Below are positions 7,833-16,080 of a stretch of 44,049 nt of DNA, piece by piece. The position numbers and the translations under genes are program-made. The notes beneath the pieces are model-generated. The model had not been told where the DNA came from. It made no database searches and saw nothing but the letters and a program-made list of their open reading frames with translations. Within the stretch, counting starts at the first letter, position 1, and each line of letters begins with the position of its first letter. The DNA comes from Candidatus Hadersleviella danica (lineage in GTDB: Bacteria > Chloroflexota > Anaerolineae > Promineifilales > Promineifilaceae), in NCBI GenBank assembly GCA_016711405.1, contig JADJSZ010000056.1, positions 1 to 44,049 on the forward strand, in the 5' to 3' direction.

Positions 7833-9278
7833 CTATATCAACAACTTTCTCAATAAGTTATACACCAGCACGGCCGCGCCCAGCAGAATGAGCGTGGGGC
7901 GATTTTGTTGCCACACATACCACCACGCGGGGCGGATTTGCCGCTCGGGGTCGGCCGTGGCGTATTCTTGGATGGCCGCATAAGCGGGCAGAGGGGTGAA
8001 ATCGGGTTCCATCAGCCGAAAATAGTAGAAGGGCTGGTCTGTTTCCCAATCGGTCGCCCGCTTGAAGAACCAGTAGTTGCCCACCCCCACCCACGGCCAA
8101 TCGGCCAAAATGCGTTGGTACGCCTCGACGGCGTATTGCCCCTGTTGCGCCTCGCTGACGCGGCCGAAATTGGCGGGCAACGTCTCGGGCACGCTGTTCC
8201 AGCCCATCTCGCTAATCCACAGCTCTTTGTGCCCATCCCCATTTTGCACCATCACATCCCGCAACAGCAGGTGGTGGGGGTAATTGATGACCGTCGGCCG
8301 CAAGCGATGGTCTGTTGCGCCCGACCACAGCCCGTACCCTTGGGCGGAAAGAATGTCGAAGCAATCCCCTGCCCCCGCCAAGTACATCCGTTGCAGGTAA
8401 ATGATGTCGTTCAGATTGCGGCCGTCCACCGCCACCGTGGGGGTCAGCGCCCCCATCAACACCACCGCCTCGGGGTCTATCGCTTTGATGCGCTCATACG
8501 TCAGGCACAACAACTCGGTGTATTCCTCGGGGTTCACGGGCTGATGTTTGCCCCATTCCTCGTTGCCGTTCGGCTCGTTCCAAATTTGGTAATAGCGGAT
8601 GCGCCCCTTATAACGTTCGGCCACGGCCGCCGCAAAATCCACAAAATCAGCGTAATCATCGGGCGGGGCAAAATCGCCTGTCACATCAGGCGGCTCCGCC
8701 CGGCTCCACGCAGGCGGCTTGTCCAGCCGCGCCGTTATTTCGATGCCGTTCTTCTCCGCCAACTCCACGATGTTGTCGTATTTCAGCCACGCATCCACCC
8801 CCGCTGGGTCATTGCGCCTATCCACAAAATCCCCCTTGCCGTGGATTTCAATATCGGCCCACACAAACGGCTGGCGAATCATCGCAAAGCCTGCTTCTTT
8901 GATGAGGCGCAAGCTCTCGTCGCGCACTTCGGGCAATGCTTCTTGCTCCAAAAAGGTGTTGATGCCAAAGGGAGGCAACGCACTGGGGGCGAGGGCATGG
9001 GGGGCAAGGGCGGGTTGCGGCCGAATACTCCCATACACCCACTGCGGAACCCCGCGCAGTTGGGCGAGCAACTCCTCCTCCCCCGTTAACCCGCGCAAGA
9101 GAAGGTGGGTGGCCAAAGACCAGCGAGAAGAAGCAGGAGAGCGGCCGTGGTGAACCAACGTGAAGAGGACATAAGCGGCTATTTTAACCCTGAAGGCAAA
9201 AAATAGGCGATTGGTTATAATTCCGCTAAAGAAATGCGGAATGGGGAACGTGGATTGCGGAATAAAAGAGCGAGCCAC
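7833..9278 (-). CDS. Clan GH-A glycoside hydrolase-like protein with C-terminal membrane anchor
   Basis: A 481-residue protein with a (beta/alpha)8 glycosidase fold. A likely acid/base Glu lies in YYQIWNEPNG, and a likely nucleophile Glu in ELWISEMGWNS. The spacing between them and the Trp/Tyr-rich barrel strands are those of clan GH-A (GH5/GH39-like); the exact family is not clear. The last 25 residues (TLILLGAAVLVYNLLRKLL) form a membrane segment, so the catalytic domain is probably outside the membrane. The apparent start is doubtful: the first 17 codons (MARSFIPQSTFPIPHFF) are encoded by an intergenic-type repeat at 9236-9275, so the real start may be further in. The gene is divergent from mtnA across about 50 bp. 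Confidence 0.75.
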   Translation of the reverse strand: MARSFIPQSTFPIPHFFSGIITNRLFFAFRVKIAAYVLFTLVHHGRSPASSRWSLATHLLLRGLTGEEELLAQLRGVPQWVYGSIRPQPALAPHALAPSALPPFGINTFLEQEALPEVRDESLRLIKEAGFAMIRQPFVWADIEIHGKGDFVDRRNDPAGVDAWLKYDNIVELAEKNGIEITARLDKPPAWSRAEPPDVTGDFAPPDDYADFVDFAAAVAERYKGRIRYYQIWNEPNGNEEWGKHQPVNPEEYTELLCLTYERIKAIDPEAVVLMGALTPTVAVDGRNLNDIIYLQRMYLAGAGDCFDILSAQGYGLWSGATDHRLRPTVINYPHHLLLRDVMVQNGDGHKELWISEMGWNSVPETLPANFGRVSEAQQGQYAVEAYQRILADWPWVGVGNYWFFKRATDWETDQPFYYFRLMEPDFTPLPAYAAIQEYATADPERQIRPAWWYVWQQNRPTLILLGAAVLVYNLLRKLLI

Positions 9279-9325
9279 TGACCAACCAACTAGCTGAAAT
9301 GCTGACTAGCTGACCCGCTGAAATG
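9236..9325. repeat. GCGGAATGGGG array and CTAGCTGA array
   Basis: 9236-9265 has AATGCGGAATGGGGAACG-type units that run into the 5' end of the glycosidase-like frame. 9277-9325 has CTAGCTGAAATGCTGACTAGCTGA, repeated again at 25373-25445. The two arrays form the entire space between two divergent genes and leave little room for conventional promoters. Confidence 0.7.
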
Positions 9326-9328
9326 CTT

Positions 9329-10336
9329 ATGAGAACTGTATTTTGGGACACCGAGCGCAACACGCTCAAAATGATTGACCAACGCCACATCCCGTGGGAA
9401 TTGGTGGTGGCCGAATATGGCGATTACCGCGCCGTCGCGCAAGCCATCACCGACATGGTGGTGCGGGGTGCGCCCGCCATTGGCGCGGCCGGGGCATTTG
9501 GGATGGCTTTGGCCGCCCAACAAAACGCAACGGCCGACCCCACCCTCTTTGCCCACGCCATGCAGGAAGCGGCCGACCACCTCAACGCGGCACGGCCGAC
9601 GGCCGTCAACTTGGCGTGGGCCATCCAACAGCAGATGGCTGTCGTGGCAGGTGGGGGCGAGGACACGGCCGAAACCCGTTCAGCCATGCTCCGCCTCGCC
9701 CAAAAAATCGCCGACGACGACGTAGAAATCAACCGCACCATGGCCTATCACGGCGCGGAATTGATTAGCGACGGCGACACGATTTTGCACCATTGCAACA
9801 CGGGCGCACTGGCTACCGTGGATTGGGGCACCGCCTTGGGCGTGATTTTTGCGGCGCATGAACAGGGCAAAAAGATCCATGTGTTGGTGGATGAGACACG
9901 GCCGCGCCTGCAAGGGGCACTGCTCACCTGCTGGGAATTGCGCCAACGGGGCATCTCCCACGATTTAATTGCCGACAATGCCGCTGGCCATTTCATGCGC
10001 ACGGGGCAGGTCAACATCGTGTTGGTGGGGTCGGATAGAACGGCCGCCAATGGGGATGTGGCCAACAAAATCGGCACGTATAAGCTGGCCGTGGTGGCCA
10101 AAGAAAACGGCGTGCCCTTCTACCCCGTCGTGCCCACCAGCACCATCGACCTGAACTTGGCGCACGGGGATTTAATCCCCATCGAGGAGCGGCCGATGGA
10201 AGAAGTAACCGTCATTCGCGGCCAGCCCATCGCCCCGCTGGAAACCACCGCCCGCAACCCCGCCTTCGATGTGACCCCCCACCGCTACGTGACGGGCATC
10301 GTCACCGAAGCGGGCATTGTCTACCCCCGTTTGTGA
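9329..10336 (+). CDS. mtnA: S-methyl-5-thioribose-1-phosphate isomerase
   Basis: A 335-residue enzyme of the eIF2B-related aldose-ketose isomerase family. It converts methylthioribose-1-phosphate to methylthioribulose-1-phosphate in methionine salvage. Visible family features are the N-terminal MRTVFWDTERNTLKMIDQ, the VRGAPAIGAAGAFGMALAA segment, the catalytic Cys156 in HCNTGALATVDWG and the catalytic Asp236 in GSDRTAANGDVANKIGTY. I chose the ATG at 9329 because the preceding ATG (9323) lies inside a repeat word and the family starts with MRT. No other salvage gene is adjacent. I counted nine CGGCCG hexamers in this gene alone. Confidence 0.95.
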   Translation: MRTVFWDTERNTLKMIDQRHIPWELVVAEYGDYRAVAQAITDMVVRGAPAIGAAGAFGMALAAQQNATADPTLFAHAMQEAADHLNAARPTAVNLAWAIQQQMAVVAGGGEDTAETRSAMLRLAQKIADDDVEINRTMAYHGAELISDGDTILHHCNTGALATVDWGTALGVIFAAHEQGKKIHVLVDETRPRLQGALLTCWELRQRGISHDLIADNAAGHFMRTGQVNIVLVGSDRTAANGDVANKIGTYKLAVVAKENGVPFYPVVPTSTIDLNLAHGDLIPIEERPMEEVTVIRGQPIAPLETTARNPAFDVTPHRYVTGIVTEAGIVYPRL

Positions 10337-10359
10337 AAAATTTGCGAGCGGCCGTAGAA

Positions 10360-10440
10360 GGACGTAAAAAGTAAAAAGTGAAAGGTGAAAAGTGGCCAGC
10401 GACTCCACTTTTTACTTCTCACTTTTTACTTCTCACCCAT
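10360..10440. repeat. Inverted array of AAAAAGTGAAAAGT units
   Basis: The left arm (10364-10394) repeats GTAAAAAGTGAAAGGTG. The right arm (10405-10437) repeats CACTTTTTACTTCTCA. They can pair into a long A/T-rich hairpin between mtnA and rfbF. The same word family occurs at 12735-12810, 36181-36218 and 39176-39268. Confidence 0.8.
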
Positions 10441-10441
10441 T

Positions 10442-11239
10442 ATGACCACACCCGTTGTCATCCTCTGCGGTGGGCAGGGAACCCGTATGGGGGATATGCT
10501 CAACAAGAAGGAGCTGATTGATATTGGCGGCCGTCCTTTGCTGTGGCACGTTTTGCGTATCTTTTCGGCGCATGGGCACAACCGCTTTGTGCTGGCCCTT
10601 GGCCATCTGGGCGACCAAGTGCGCCGTTATTTTTTAGAGTACGAGGCGATGAGCCGCGACGTGACGCTTCAGCTCGGCCATCCCGAAAACAAAGACGGCC
10701 GTTCCCCCCTCACCTTTGGCGACCAACTCGACCATCCCGCATGGGAGGTGACGCTGGTGGACACGGGCTTGGCCACCGAGAAAGGGAGCAGAATCGGCCG
10801 ACTGGCCCCCTATTTGGCCACGGCCGACCGCTTTTTTGTGGCCTATGGCGAGGCGGTGGCCAACATTGATTTGTCCGCCCTGCTCGCCTTTCACCTTGCC
10901 CACGGCAAGTTGGCCACGGTGACGGGCATCCAAGTGAATTTCCAATATGGGGTGATTGAAGCGGATGATGACAACGCCGTGACAGGCTTTGCCGAAAAAC
11001 CCCTGTTGCCCTATTTGATTAACGGCGGCTTTATGATTTTCGAGCGGGCGGTGTTGGATTTGCTGACGGCCGACCTTGAAAATCTCGACCTTGAGCGGAC
11101 GATTTTGCCGCAACTGGCCGCCCAAAATGAACTGCAACTGTACCGCCACACGGGCTACTGGCAATCCATGAAAACGCTCAATGATGCGCGTAAACTGCAA
11201 ATGGATTGGCAGGAAAAACGGCCGTGGCTCATCTGGTGA
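10442..11239 (+). CDS. rfbF: Glucose-1-phosphate cytidylyltransferase
   Basis: A 265-residue nucleotidyltransferase. It matches RfbF throughout: VVILCGGQGTRMGDML nucleotide loop, KKELIDIGGRPLLWH, the VTLVDTG segment, FFVAYGEAVANID, INGGFMIFE and a closing GYWQSMKTLNDA. It makes CDP-glucose from CTP and glucose-1-phosphate, the first step to CDP-linked 3,6-dideoxyhexoses. The usual PKP of the substrate loop is KKE here, though the lysine is retained. The ATG at 10442 is chosen; the upstream extension is translated repeat. It precedes a CDP-glucose 4,6-dehydratase, which makes the pair a coherent CDP-sugar module for cell-surface glycans. Confidence 0.88.
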   Translation: MTTPVVILCGGQGTRMGDMLNKKELIDIGGRPLLWHVLRIFSAHGHNRFVLALGHLGDQVRRYFLEYEAMSRDVTLQLGHPENKDGRSPLTFGDQLDHPAWEVTLVDTGLATEKGSRIGRLAPYLATADRFFVAYGEAVANIDLSALLAFHLAHGKLATVTGIQVNFQYGVIEADDDNAVTGFAEKPLLPYLINGGFMIFERAVLDLLTADLENLDLERTILPQLAAQNELQLYRHTGYWQSMKTLNDARKLQMDWQEKRPWLIW

Positions 11240-11240
11240 G

Positions 11241-11353
11241 AAGATAGAGACGAGAGATAGAGATAGAGGAGATAGCGGTTAGCCGTTAGCCATTAGCTTT
11301 TAGCACCAATGGCTAAAGCTGATAATAGCTAAGCTAACAGCTAAAAGCTAATT
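11241..11353. repeat. GAGATAGA array followed by inverted GTTAGCC array
   Basis: 11241-11274 has AGATAGAGACGAGAGATAG-type units. 11276-11304 repeats GTTAGCCGTTAGCCATTAGC, and 11308-11352 carries the complement as GGCTAAAGC, TAGCTAAGC and AACAGCTAAAAGC. The last unit abuts the rfbG start codon region. Confidence 0.75.
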
Positions 11354-12340
11354 ATGAACTTCTGGCACGACAAAAACGTATTTATCACGGGCTGTACGGG
11401 CTTTTTGGGGTCGTGGCTCACGGCCGAACTCGTGCGCCAAGGGGCCAACGTCGTTGGTCTTATTCGCGACCGCATTCCCCAATCCATGTTGGTGCGCTCG
11501 GGGGTTATCACCCAAATCAACGTCGCTCACGGCGACATTTGCGACTACCACTTGGTCGAACGCATCATTGCCGAGTACGAGATTGACACGATTTTTCACT
11601 TGGCCGCCCAAACCCAAGTGATGATCGCCAACCGCTCCCCCATGTCCACCTTCGAGACCAACGTGCGCGGCACATGGCAACTGCTCGAGGCGGCGCGGCA
11701 CAACCCGACGGTGGAACGCATCGTCGTGGCCAGCAGTGACAAGGCGTATGGCGTGCAAGACGAGTTGCCCTATCGGGAAGAGGCTCCTTTGCAGGGCAAA
11801 TACCCGTATGATGTCTCCAAAAGCTGTGCCGACCTCATTTCGCTCTCCTACGCCCACAGTTACGGCCTACCCGTGGCCGTCACCCGCTTTGCCAACTTAT
11901 ACGGCGGCGGCGACTTAAATTGGAAGCGGATTGTGCCGGGAACCATCAAAAGTGTTCTGCGGGGGGAACGGCCGATTATTCGCTCCGATGGCACCTTCCA
12001 GCGGGATTACATGTACGTGGAAGATGCCGTGCGGGGCTACATGCTGGTTGGGGAGCAGGTGGCGCGGGAGGATGTGCGCGGCCAAGCGTTTAATTTTGGG
12101 CTGGATAAGCCCGCCAGTGCGTTGGAGGTGGTGGAAACCATCATTGCCATTTCGGATAAGCCCGAGTTGGAGCCGATTATCTTGAATGAAGCGAAGAATG
12201 AGATTCCGCACCAATATTTGGCTTCGGATAAGGCGCATCGGGTGTTGGGTTGGCGGGCGGAGTATGATTTGGCGGCGGGGTTGTCGGCCGCTACGGGGTG
12301 GTATCAGGCGTTTTTGGCGGGGGAGGCCACAGCCGAATAA
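11354..12340 (+). CDS. rfbG: CDP-glucose 4,6-dehydratase (SDR family)
   Basis: A 328-residue extended short-chain dehydrogenase. It has the Rossmann motif GCTGFLGSWL at about residue 13, a catalytic YPYDVSK (YxxxK), and the RfbG-like FANLYGGGDLNWKRIVPGT segment, which is close to the family's usual version. CDP-glucose 4,6-dehydratase converts CDP-glucose to CDP-4-keto-6-deoxyglucose. It is somewhat short for RfbG (usually about 350-360). Placement right after rfbF supports the call. A related NDP-sugar dehydratase/epimerase cannot be fully excluded. Confidence 0.82.
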   Translation: MNFWHDKNVFITGCTGFLGSWLTAELVRQGANVVGLIRDRIPQSMLVRSGVITQINVAHGDICDYHLVERIIAEYEIDTIFHLAAQTQVMIANRSPMSTFETNVRGTWQLLEAARHNPTVERIVVASSDKAYGVQDELPYREEAPLQGKYPYDVSKSCADLISLSYAHSYGLPVAVTRFANLYGGGDLNWKRIVPGTIKSVLRGERPIIRSDGTFQRDYMYVEDAVRGYMLVGEQVAREDVRGQAFNFGLDKPASALEVVETIIAISDKPELEPIILNEAKNEIPHQYLASDKAHRVLGWRAEYDLAAGLSAATGWYQAFLAGEATAE

Positions 12341-12349
12341 CTACCACCC

Positions 12350-12754
12350 ATGCCTAAACCCCGCCCCACGGCCGACCCCAACCACACCGCCACATGGACC
12401 AAATACAAATCAGGCTTGTGCCGCACCTGTCATGCCACCTGTTGCACCATGCCCGTCGAAGTCGGCCTAGACGATTTGCGCCACATGGAACTCATCACCC
12501 CGTTTGAGGCGGAAACGGCCGCCCCCAAAGCCATCGCCCAACGGCTCAAACAAGCGGGTTTTATCGAGCATTTCAACCACTCCAGCGCCAAATTCACCCT
12601 CGCCCGACGGCCGAACAACGACTGCGTCTTCCTCCACCCCACCACCCGCCTCTGCACCATCTATGCCCAACGGCCGCACGTCTGCCGCGCCCACCCGCAT
12701 GAGGGGCCACGGCCGGGCTATTGCGCTTATGTGGAAGTGAAAAGTGAAAAGTAA
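12350..12754 (+). CDS. YkgJ-type cysteine-cluster protein
   Basis: A 134-residue protein with the cysteine pattern of YkgJ/UPF0153 putative zinc- or iron-chelating proteins: CRTCHATCC near residue 24, then NDCVFLHP, LCTIYAQRP and VCRAHP. The function of the family is not established. It begins 9 nt after rfbG, so it is probably co-transcribed with the CDP-sugar genes, although no link to sugar chemistry is known. Its last residues (VKSEK) and stop codon are encoded by the following AAAAGTGA repeat array, so the natural C-terminus may have been altered by the array. Confidence 0.8.
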   Translation: MPKPRPTADPNHTATWTKYKSGLCRTCHATCCTMPVEVGLDDLRHMELITPFEAETAAPKAIAQRLKQAGFIEHFNHSSAKFTLARRPNNDCVFLHPTTRLCTIYAQRPHVCRAHPHEGPRPGYCAYVEVKSEK

Positions 12755-12812
12755 AAAGTGAGAGGTAAAACGTACCCACTTTCCACCTTTCACCTTTTAC
12801 TTTTTACCTCTC
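12735..12812. repeat. Inverted array of AAAAGTGA / TCACCTTTTA units
   Basis: The left arm (12735-12770) repeats GTGAAAAGTGAAAAGTAAAA. The right arm (12776-12810) repeats TTCCACCTTTCACCTTTTAC. The array overlaps the 3' end of the cysteine-cluster gene and supplies its TAA stop. Confidence 0.8.
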
Positions 12813-12819
12813 TCTTCCC

Positions 12820-13728
12820 ATGAACATCCTCCTCACAGGCGGCACAGGCTTTATTGGCCAGCACGTGGTGCAGGCGTTGTTGGCCGACGGCCGCTATGAT
12901 GTTTGCCTGCTGGTGAACGAAAAATATGGTATGGGCACACCACTGCCCCCCGCGCTTGCCCCCTTGCGCCCCCACATTCACCTCGTCTACGCCGATTTGC
13001 GCAACGGGAGCCAAACCCGCCGCGCCGTGCGCGAGGCACGGCCGCACACCGTCCTCCACCTCGCCGCACGAGGAGCCACCACCCCCTTTTTGCCGCTTGA
13101 AACAGCCCTGCGCCACAATTTATACGGCTCGCTCAACCTGATGCAGGCCTGTTTGGATGGGGAGGGGGCGACGACCGAACGGCTCATTATGGCCCGCACG
13201 CCGGGGGAACTGGCGGCCATCAACCCGTATTCAGCGAGCAAAGCGGCCGTGTGGCCGCTGGCGCAATACTACGCCCAAGCCCTCGGCTGGCCCATTGTGG
13301 GCAGTATGATTTTTCAATGCTATGGGGAAGGGCAACCCGCCCAAACGCTCATCCCAGCGGCCGTTCGCTCCGCCTTGGCGGGGGAAAATTTCCCCATGAC
13401 CAGCGGCCAGCAAACGCGCGATTTTATCTATGTGGGGGATGTGGTGGCGGGGTTGATGGCGGCCGTTTCCGCCCCGCATCTGCCCGCTGGGGCAACGCTC
13501 GAATTGGGCACAGGAGTGGCGACCTCCCTGTTATCGGTTGTAGAGCAGATTTATGCGTTGGTGGGGCGGGGGGGACGGCCGTTGCCCAACACCTTGCCCG
13601 AGCGGGCAGGGGAACGGCCGCAACCTATTGCCCATCTCGCCCACACCCAACAATGGCTAGACTGGCATCCCCACCACACCCTTGCCACAGCATTGCCCCA
13701 CCTAATCAACAAAATGCTGACCGACTGA
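12820..13728 (+). CDS. NAD-dependent epimerase/dehydratase (extended SDR)
   Basis: A 302-residue nucleotide-sugar epimerase/dehydratase-like protein with an N-terminal GGTGFIGQHV Rossmann motif and a catalytic YSASK. The later DFIYVGDVVAGL segment is typical of extended SDR enzymes acting on NDP-sugars. It is the last gene of the plus-strand CDP-sugar cluster and probably performs a later epimerisation or reduction, but the substrate is not visible. The final residues MLTD and the stop are written in the GACCGACTGAAAGACTGA repeat word that continues into the spacer. Confidence 0.8.
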   Translation: MNILLTGGTGFIGQHVVQALLADGRYDVCLLVNEKYGMGTPLPPALAPLRPHIHLVYADLRNGSQTRRAVREARPHTVLHLAARGATTPFLPLETALRHNLYGSLNLMQACLDGEGATTERLIMARTPGELAAINPYSASKAAVWPLAQYYAQALGWPIVGSMIFQCYGEGQPAQTLIPAAVRSALAGENFPMTSGQQTRDFIYVGDVVAGLMAAVSAPHLPAGATLELGTGVATSLLSVVEQIYALVGRGGRPLPNTLPERAGERPQPIAHLAHTQQWLDWHPHHTLATALPHLINKMLTD

Positions 13729-13746
13729 AAGACTGACAGACTACTG
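13714..13746. repeat. GACTGAAA short array
   Basis: The repeat CTGACCGACTGAAAGACTGACAGACT spans the convergent ends of the epimerase and response-regulator genes, covering both stop codons. The same word is found at 30383-30412. Confidence 0.7.
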
Positions 13747-14109
13747 ATGGCGAGCGTAAAGCCGTTTAGCCAAGATACTAAGTTGGTTAAAGCTGACGGG
13801 CTTCAGGAGGACGATATTGGCTTCTTGCTCGAGTTGGTTCGCGGTGAGACGGTCGGCCGTGGCCAAAATGACGGGCACACCAACCAAGCGGCTATCATTC
13901 CGAATTTGGTGTAATAGCTCATCGCCCGCAATATGGGGCAGGTGCAAATCGAGAATGATGAGTTGGGGCACGGCCGTTTGCAATGTTTGGCGTGCCTCCT
14001 GCCCATCGGCAATGGGCCAAACATCAAAACCAGCCGCTGTTAAAGCGGCCGCAAAAATCGTTCTGGTATCTTCGTCATCCTCAATGATGAGGGCGAGGGG
14101 ATTGCTCAT
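13741..14109 (-). CDS. Single-domain response regulator (CheY-like receiver)
   Basis: A 122-residue stand-alone receiver domain with all the phospho-acceptor residues: acidic pair Asp11-Asp12 in IIEDDED, phospho-Asp54 in ILDLHLP, Thr84 in LATAD and Lys103 in LLKPVSF. There is no output domain, so it probably acts by protein contact or in a phosphorelay. No histidine kinase is adjacent. It diverges from sodA across a 280-bp spacer. Confidence 0.9.
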   Translation of the reverse strand: MSNPLALIIEDDEDTRTIFAAALTAAGFDVWPIADGQEARQTLQTAVPQLIILDLHLPHIAGDELLHQIRNDSRLVGVPVILATADRLTANQLEQEANIVLLKPVSFNQLSILAKRLYARHQ

Positions 14110-14389
14110 AATGGCTTGGGTTGGGGATACATGCTACAAGTTACAACATTTAGGCATGGTTGCAACCTGTTTGTGAATGAGGCCGTTTGAGACCCGCTGG
14201 ATGAATGCGCCCGAGTATAACGCAAAAAGACGGCCGTTCCCAATCTCGTCCCTCGTCCCCTGTCCCTCATCCCTAAGATTCTCGCATAACCCTTTGACCC
14301 ATCTCGGCGATACCGTTACAATGTCAAGCATCAACAAACCATTCCCCACTGCTTTGCAAGTGAAACTAAAATCACAAGGAGATTAAAAA
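14110..14389. other. Divergent spacer: response regulator / sodA
   Basis: The 280-bp region contains a possible palindrome-like ACAAGTTACAAC...GTTGCAACCTG segment at 14128-14170 and a CGTCCCTCGTCCCCTGTCCC array at 14246-14270, the same word as inside the DUF2298 gene. It also holds the sodA promoter at 14294-14322 and the sodA ribosome-binding site. No gene is visible. Confidence 0.6.
14294..14322 (+). promoter_or_regulatory. Sigma70-type promoter of sodA
   Basis: TTGACC (14294-14299), a 17-bp spacer and TACAAT (14317-14322) form a near-consensus housekeeping promoter. The expected transcript start near 14329 would leave a leader of about 60 nt before the sodA ATG at 14390, which is preceded by AAGGAG. 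Confidence 0.7.
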
Positions 14390-14998
14390 ATGGCTTTTAC
14401 ATTGCCCTCTTTGCCCTACGCAGAAGATGCGCTCGAACCACATATTGATGCCCGCACAATGGGTATTCACCACGGCAAACACCATGCCGCTTATACCACC
14501 AACCTGAACAATGCCCTTGCTGGAACCGAATGGGAAGGCAAGGACATTGAGACGATTTTGGGCAATTTAGATGCCCTGCCCGAAGGGATTCGCACGGCCG
14601 TGCGCAACAACGGCGGCGGCTTCGCCAACCACAACCTCTTCTGGGAAATTATGGCCCCCAACGCTGGCGGCGCCCCCAGTGGCGCACTGGGCGAGGCCAT
14701 CGAGGCCACCTTTGGTAGTTTCGATGCCTTCAAGGAAGCGTTCGCCAAAGCGGGTGCAACCCGTTTTGGGTCGGGCTGGGCGTGGCTGGCTGTGGCCGAT
14801 GGCAAGTTGGTTGTCACTTCGACCGCCAACCAAGACACCCCCCTCATGGAAGGCAACACCCCCATTTTGGGCTTGGATGTGTGGGAACACGCCTACTACC
14901 TGAACTACCAAAATCGCCGCCCCGATTACATCTCCGCCTTCTGGAGTGTGGTCAATTGGGATGCAGTGGCTGAAAAATACACGGCCGCTACCGCCTAA
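14390..14998 (+). CDS. sodA: Superoxide dismutase, Mn-type
   Basis: A 202-residue Fe/Mn superoxide dismutase. It dismutates superoxide to oxygen and hydrogen peroxide in the cytosol. The metal ligands are visible: His27 (in IHHGKHH), His81 (in ANHNLFW), Asp163 and His167 (in LDVWEHAYY). Gly77 and the Gln148 in NQDTPL favour the manganese over the iron form. A strong ribosome-binding site (AAGGAG, 8 nt upstream), a near-consensus promoter and a strong terminator indicate a well-expressed single-gene unit. The gene implies exposure to oxygen. Confidence 0.96.
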   Translation: MAFTLPSLPYAEDALEPHIDARTMGIHHGKHHAAYTTNLNNALAGTEWEGKDIETILGNLDALPEGIRTAVRNNGGGFANHNLFWEIMAPNAGGAPSGALGEAIEATFGSFDAFKEAFAKAGATRFGSGWAWLAVADGKLVVTSTANQDTPLMEGNTPILGLDVWEHAYYLNYQNRRPDYISAFWSVVNWDAVAEKYTAATA

Positions 14999-15035
14999 TC
15001 TCGCCAGCCAAGGCCGAGAAGCCTCTTCTCAATAA

Positions 15036-15063
15036 GTAGTGGCGCAATCTATTGCGCCACTAC
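15036..15063. repeat. 13-bp perfect hairpin after sodA
   Basis: GTAGTGGCGCAAT, a two-base CT centre, and the reverse complement ATTGCGCCACTAC. It sits between the sodA stop and the terminator and may protect the 3' end of the mRNA or be a small palindromic repeat. Confidence 0.7.
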
Positions 15064-15068
15064 ACGAC

Positions 15069-15101
15069 AAAAAAAGACCCGCCAATGGCGGGTCTTTTTT
15101 T
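15069..15101. terminator. Bidirectional intrinsic terminator (sodA / membrane protein)
   Basis: Stem GACCCGCC / GGCGGGTC with loop AAT, flanked by seven A on the left and seven T on the right. It can stop transcripts from sodA on the plus strand and from the convergent membrane-protein gene on the minus strand. Confidence 0.9.
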
Positions 15102-15119
15102 GTCTCCAGAGCGATTTTT

Positions 15120-15545
15120 TCACGGCCGCTTCTGTTTCGCGGGCTGTCTTTCGTAATACAGCGCAATTCCCGTTGCCACCGCGCCCAGCAATTCCCACAA
15201 GGCCACGGTAAAAAAACGGCCGGGAGCATACCCCAGCAAAACCACCAAGGTAAAAATGGTAAAGGTCAGTGTGCGGAAGGGAACTGTCCAGAGATAGAAC
15301 TGTTGCAAATTGTTCACGGCCGCCAGCACGTAATACACACCCATATTCAGCGAAGCCATCGAAGAAGCCATGATAAACACAGTCGTATAATCATGGCTGG
15401 CGCGTAACTCCCGCGCCACACTCTCAAACCCGAGTTGCCACAAAATAAAATTAGGGTTGAGCAAGCCGAGCAAGCCTAAAACGGCCGCCATTAGCCCAAA
15501 AACAAACATCGTCCAGCTTGAAGGATTGCGAAGGTATTTTGACAT
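15120..15545 (-). CDS. Uncharacterised small membrane protein (four membrane segments)
   Basis: A 141-residue protein that I do not recognise as a named family. Four hydrophobic segments are visible: around residues 12-30, 50-80 (including MASSMASLNMGVYYVLAAV), 88-108 and 110-130. It has a basic C-terminal tail (ERQPAKQKRP), consistent with a cytosolic C-terminus. It stands alone, convergent with sodA and sharing its terminator. Codon use matches neighbours. Confidence 0.65.
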   Translation of the reverse strand: MSKYLRNPSSWTMFVFGLMAAVLGLLGLLNPNFILWQLGFESVARELRASHDYTTVFIMASSMASLNMGVYYVLAAVNNLQQFYLWTVPFRTLTFTIFTLVVLLGYAPGRFFTVALWELLGAVATGIALYYERQPAKQKRP

Positions 15546-16080
15546 TCTGTTTTATCGGGGGAGGTATTTGAGGGAGGAATTTCATCCAAAATGGCCGACG
15601 CTTCCATGCGTGTTCCCACCCTGTTTAGGATTAGCACGTAAATAAGGTGAACCAATCTCTTTTTTTAACGCAAAGCCGCAAAGTCGCGAAATCGCAAAGG
15701 GTTCAGGAGCTTTTTCGCGTCTTTGCTCTTTGCGACTTGGCGTTGAAAGAAGACCTGCTCAATCCATTTGTTCAGGTTAAAAATTTGGCGTTATTTAGCG
15801 TAGTGGAGCAGATTGTAGAGCACACGGCTCCTTTTTTCCACCTCGCCACCTATTTTTTCAGTGCTTTCCACAAGTCAGGGTTGAGCTTGCCAAAAAGGGA
15901 TGAACCGCAGAGAACGCGGAGGGCGTGGAGAGGGGCAAACCTCTGCGTTCTCCGTGCCCTCTGCGGTTAATTAAATCTGTTCGCCTCATTTTGCGGGCTT
16001 AAAAAAAATTATGCCTCTTGATTGCTATATCTCCCCGTTAACAGGGTGATATACTCGGCTGGCGCACAAGGTAAAACGTT
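15546..16080. other. 535-bp spacer with GCAAAG-family and CGCAGAG-family inverted repeats
   Basis: No gene is supported here. 15667-15746 is an inverted array: AACGCAAAGCCGCAAAGTCG on the left and CTTTGCTCTTTGCGACTTGG on the right. 15903-15970 is a second one: GAACCGCAGAGAACGCGG mirrored by CTCTGCGGTTAA. Between them lies about 150 bp of AT-richer sequence without recognisable features. The open frame through this region is a translation of the repeats. Confidence 0.7.

Noticed and set aside
9279..9328. SAM-type riboswitch before mtnA
   Set aside because: Only 50 bp to the divergent gene, all of it repeat array; no room for an aptamer.
15647..15970. Open frame of 107 codons on the plus strand
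   Set aside because: It is a translation of GCAAAG and CGCAGAG repeats (TQSRKVAKSQR-like) without a ribosome-binding site or family features.
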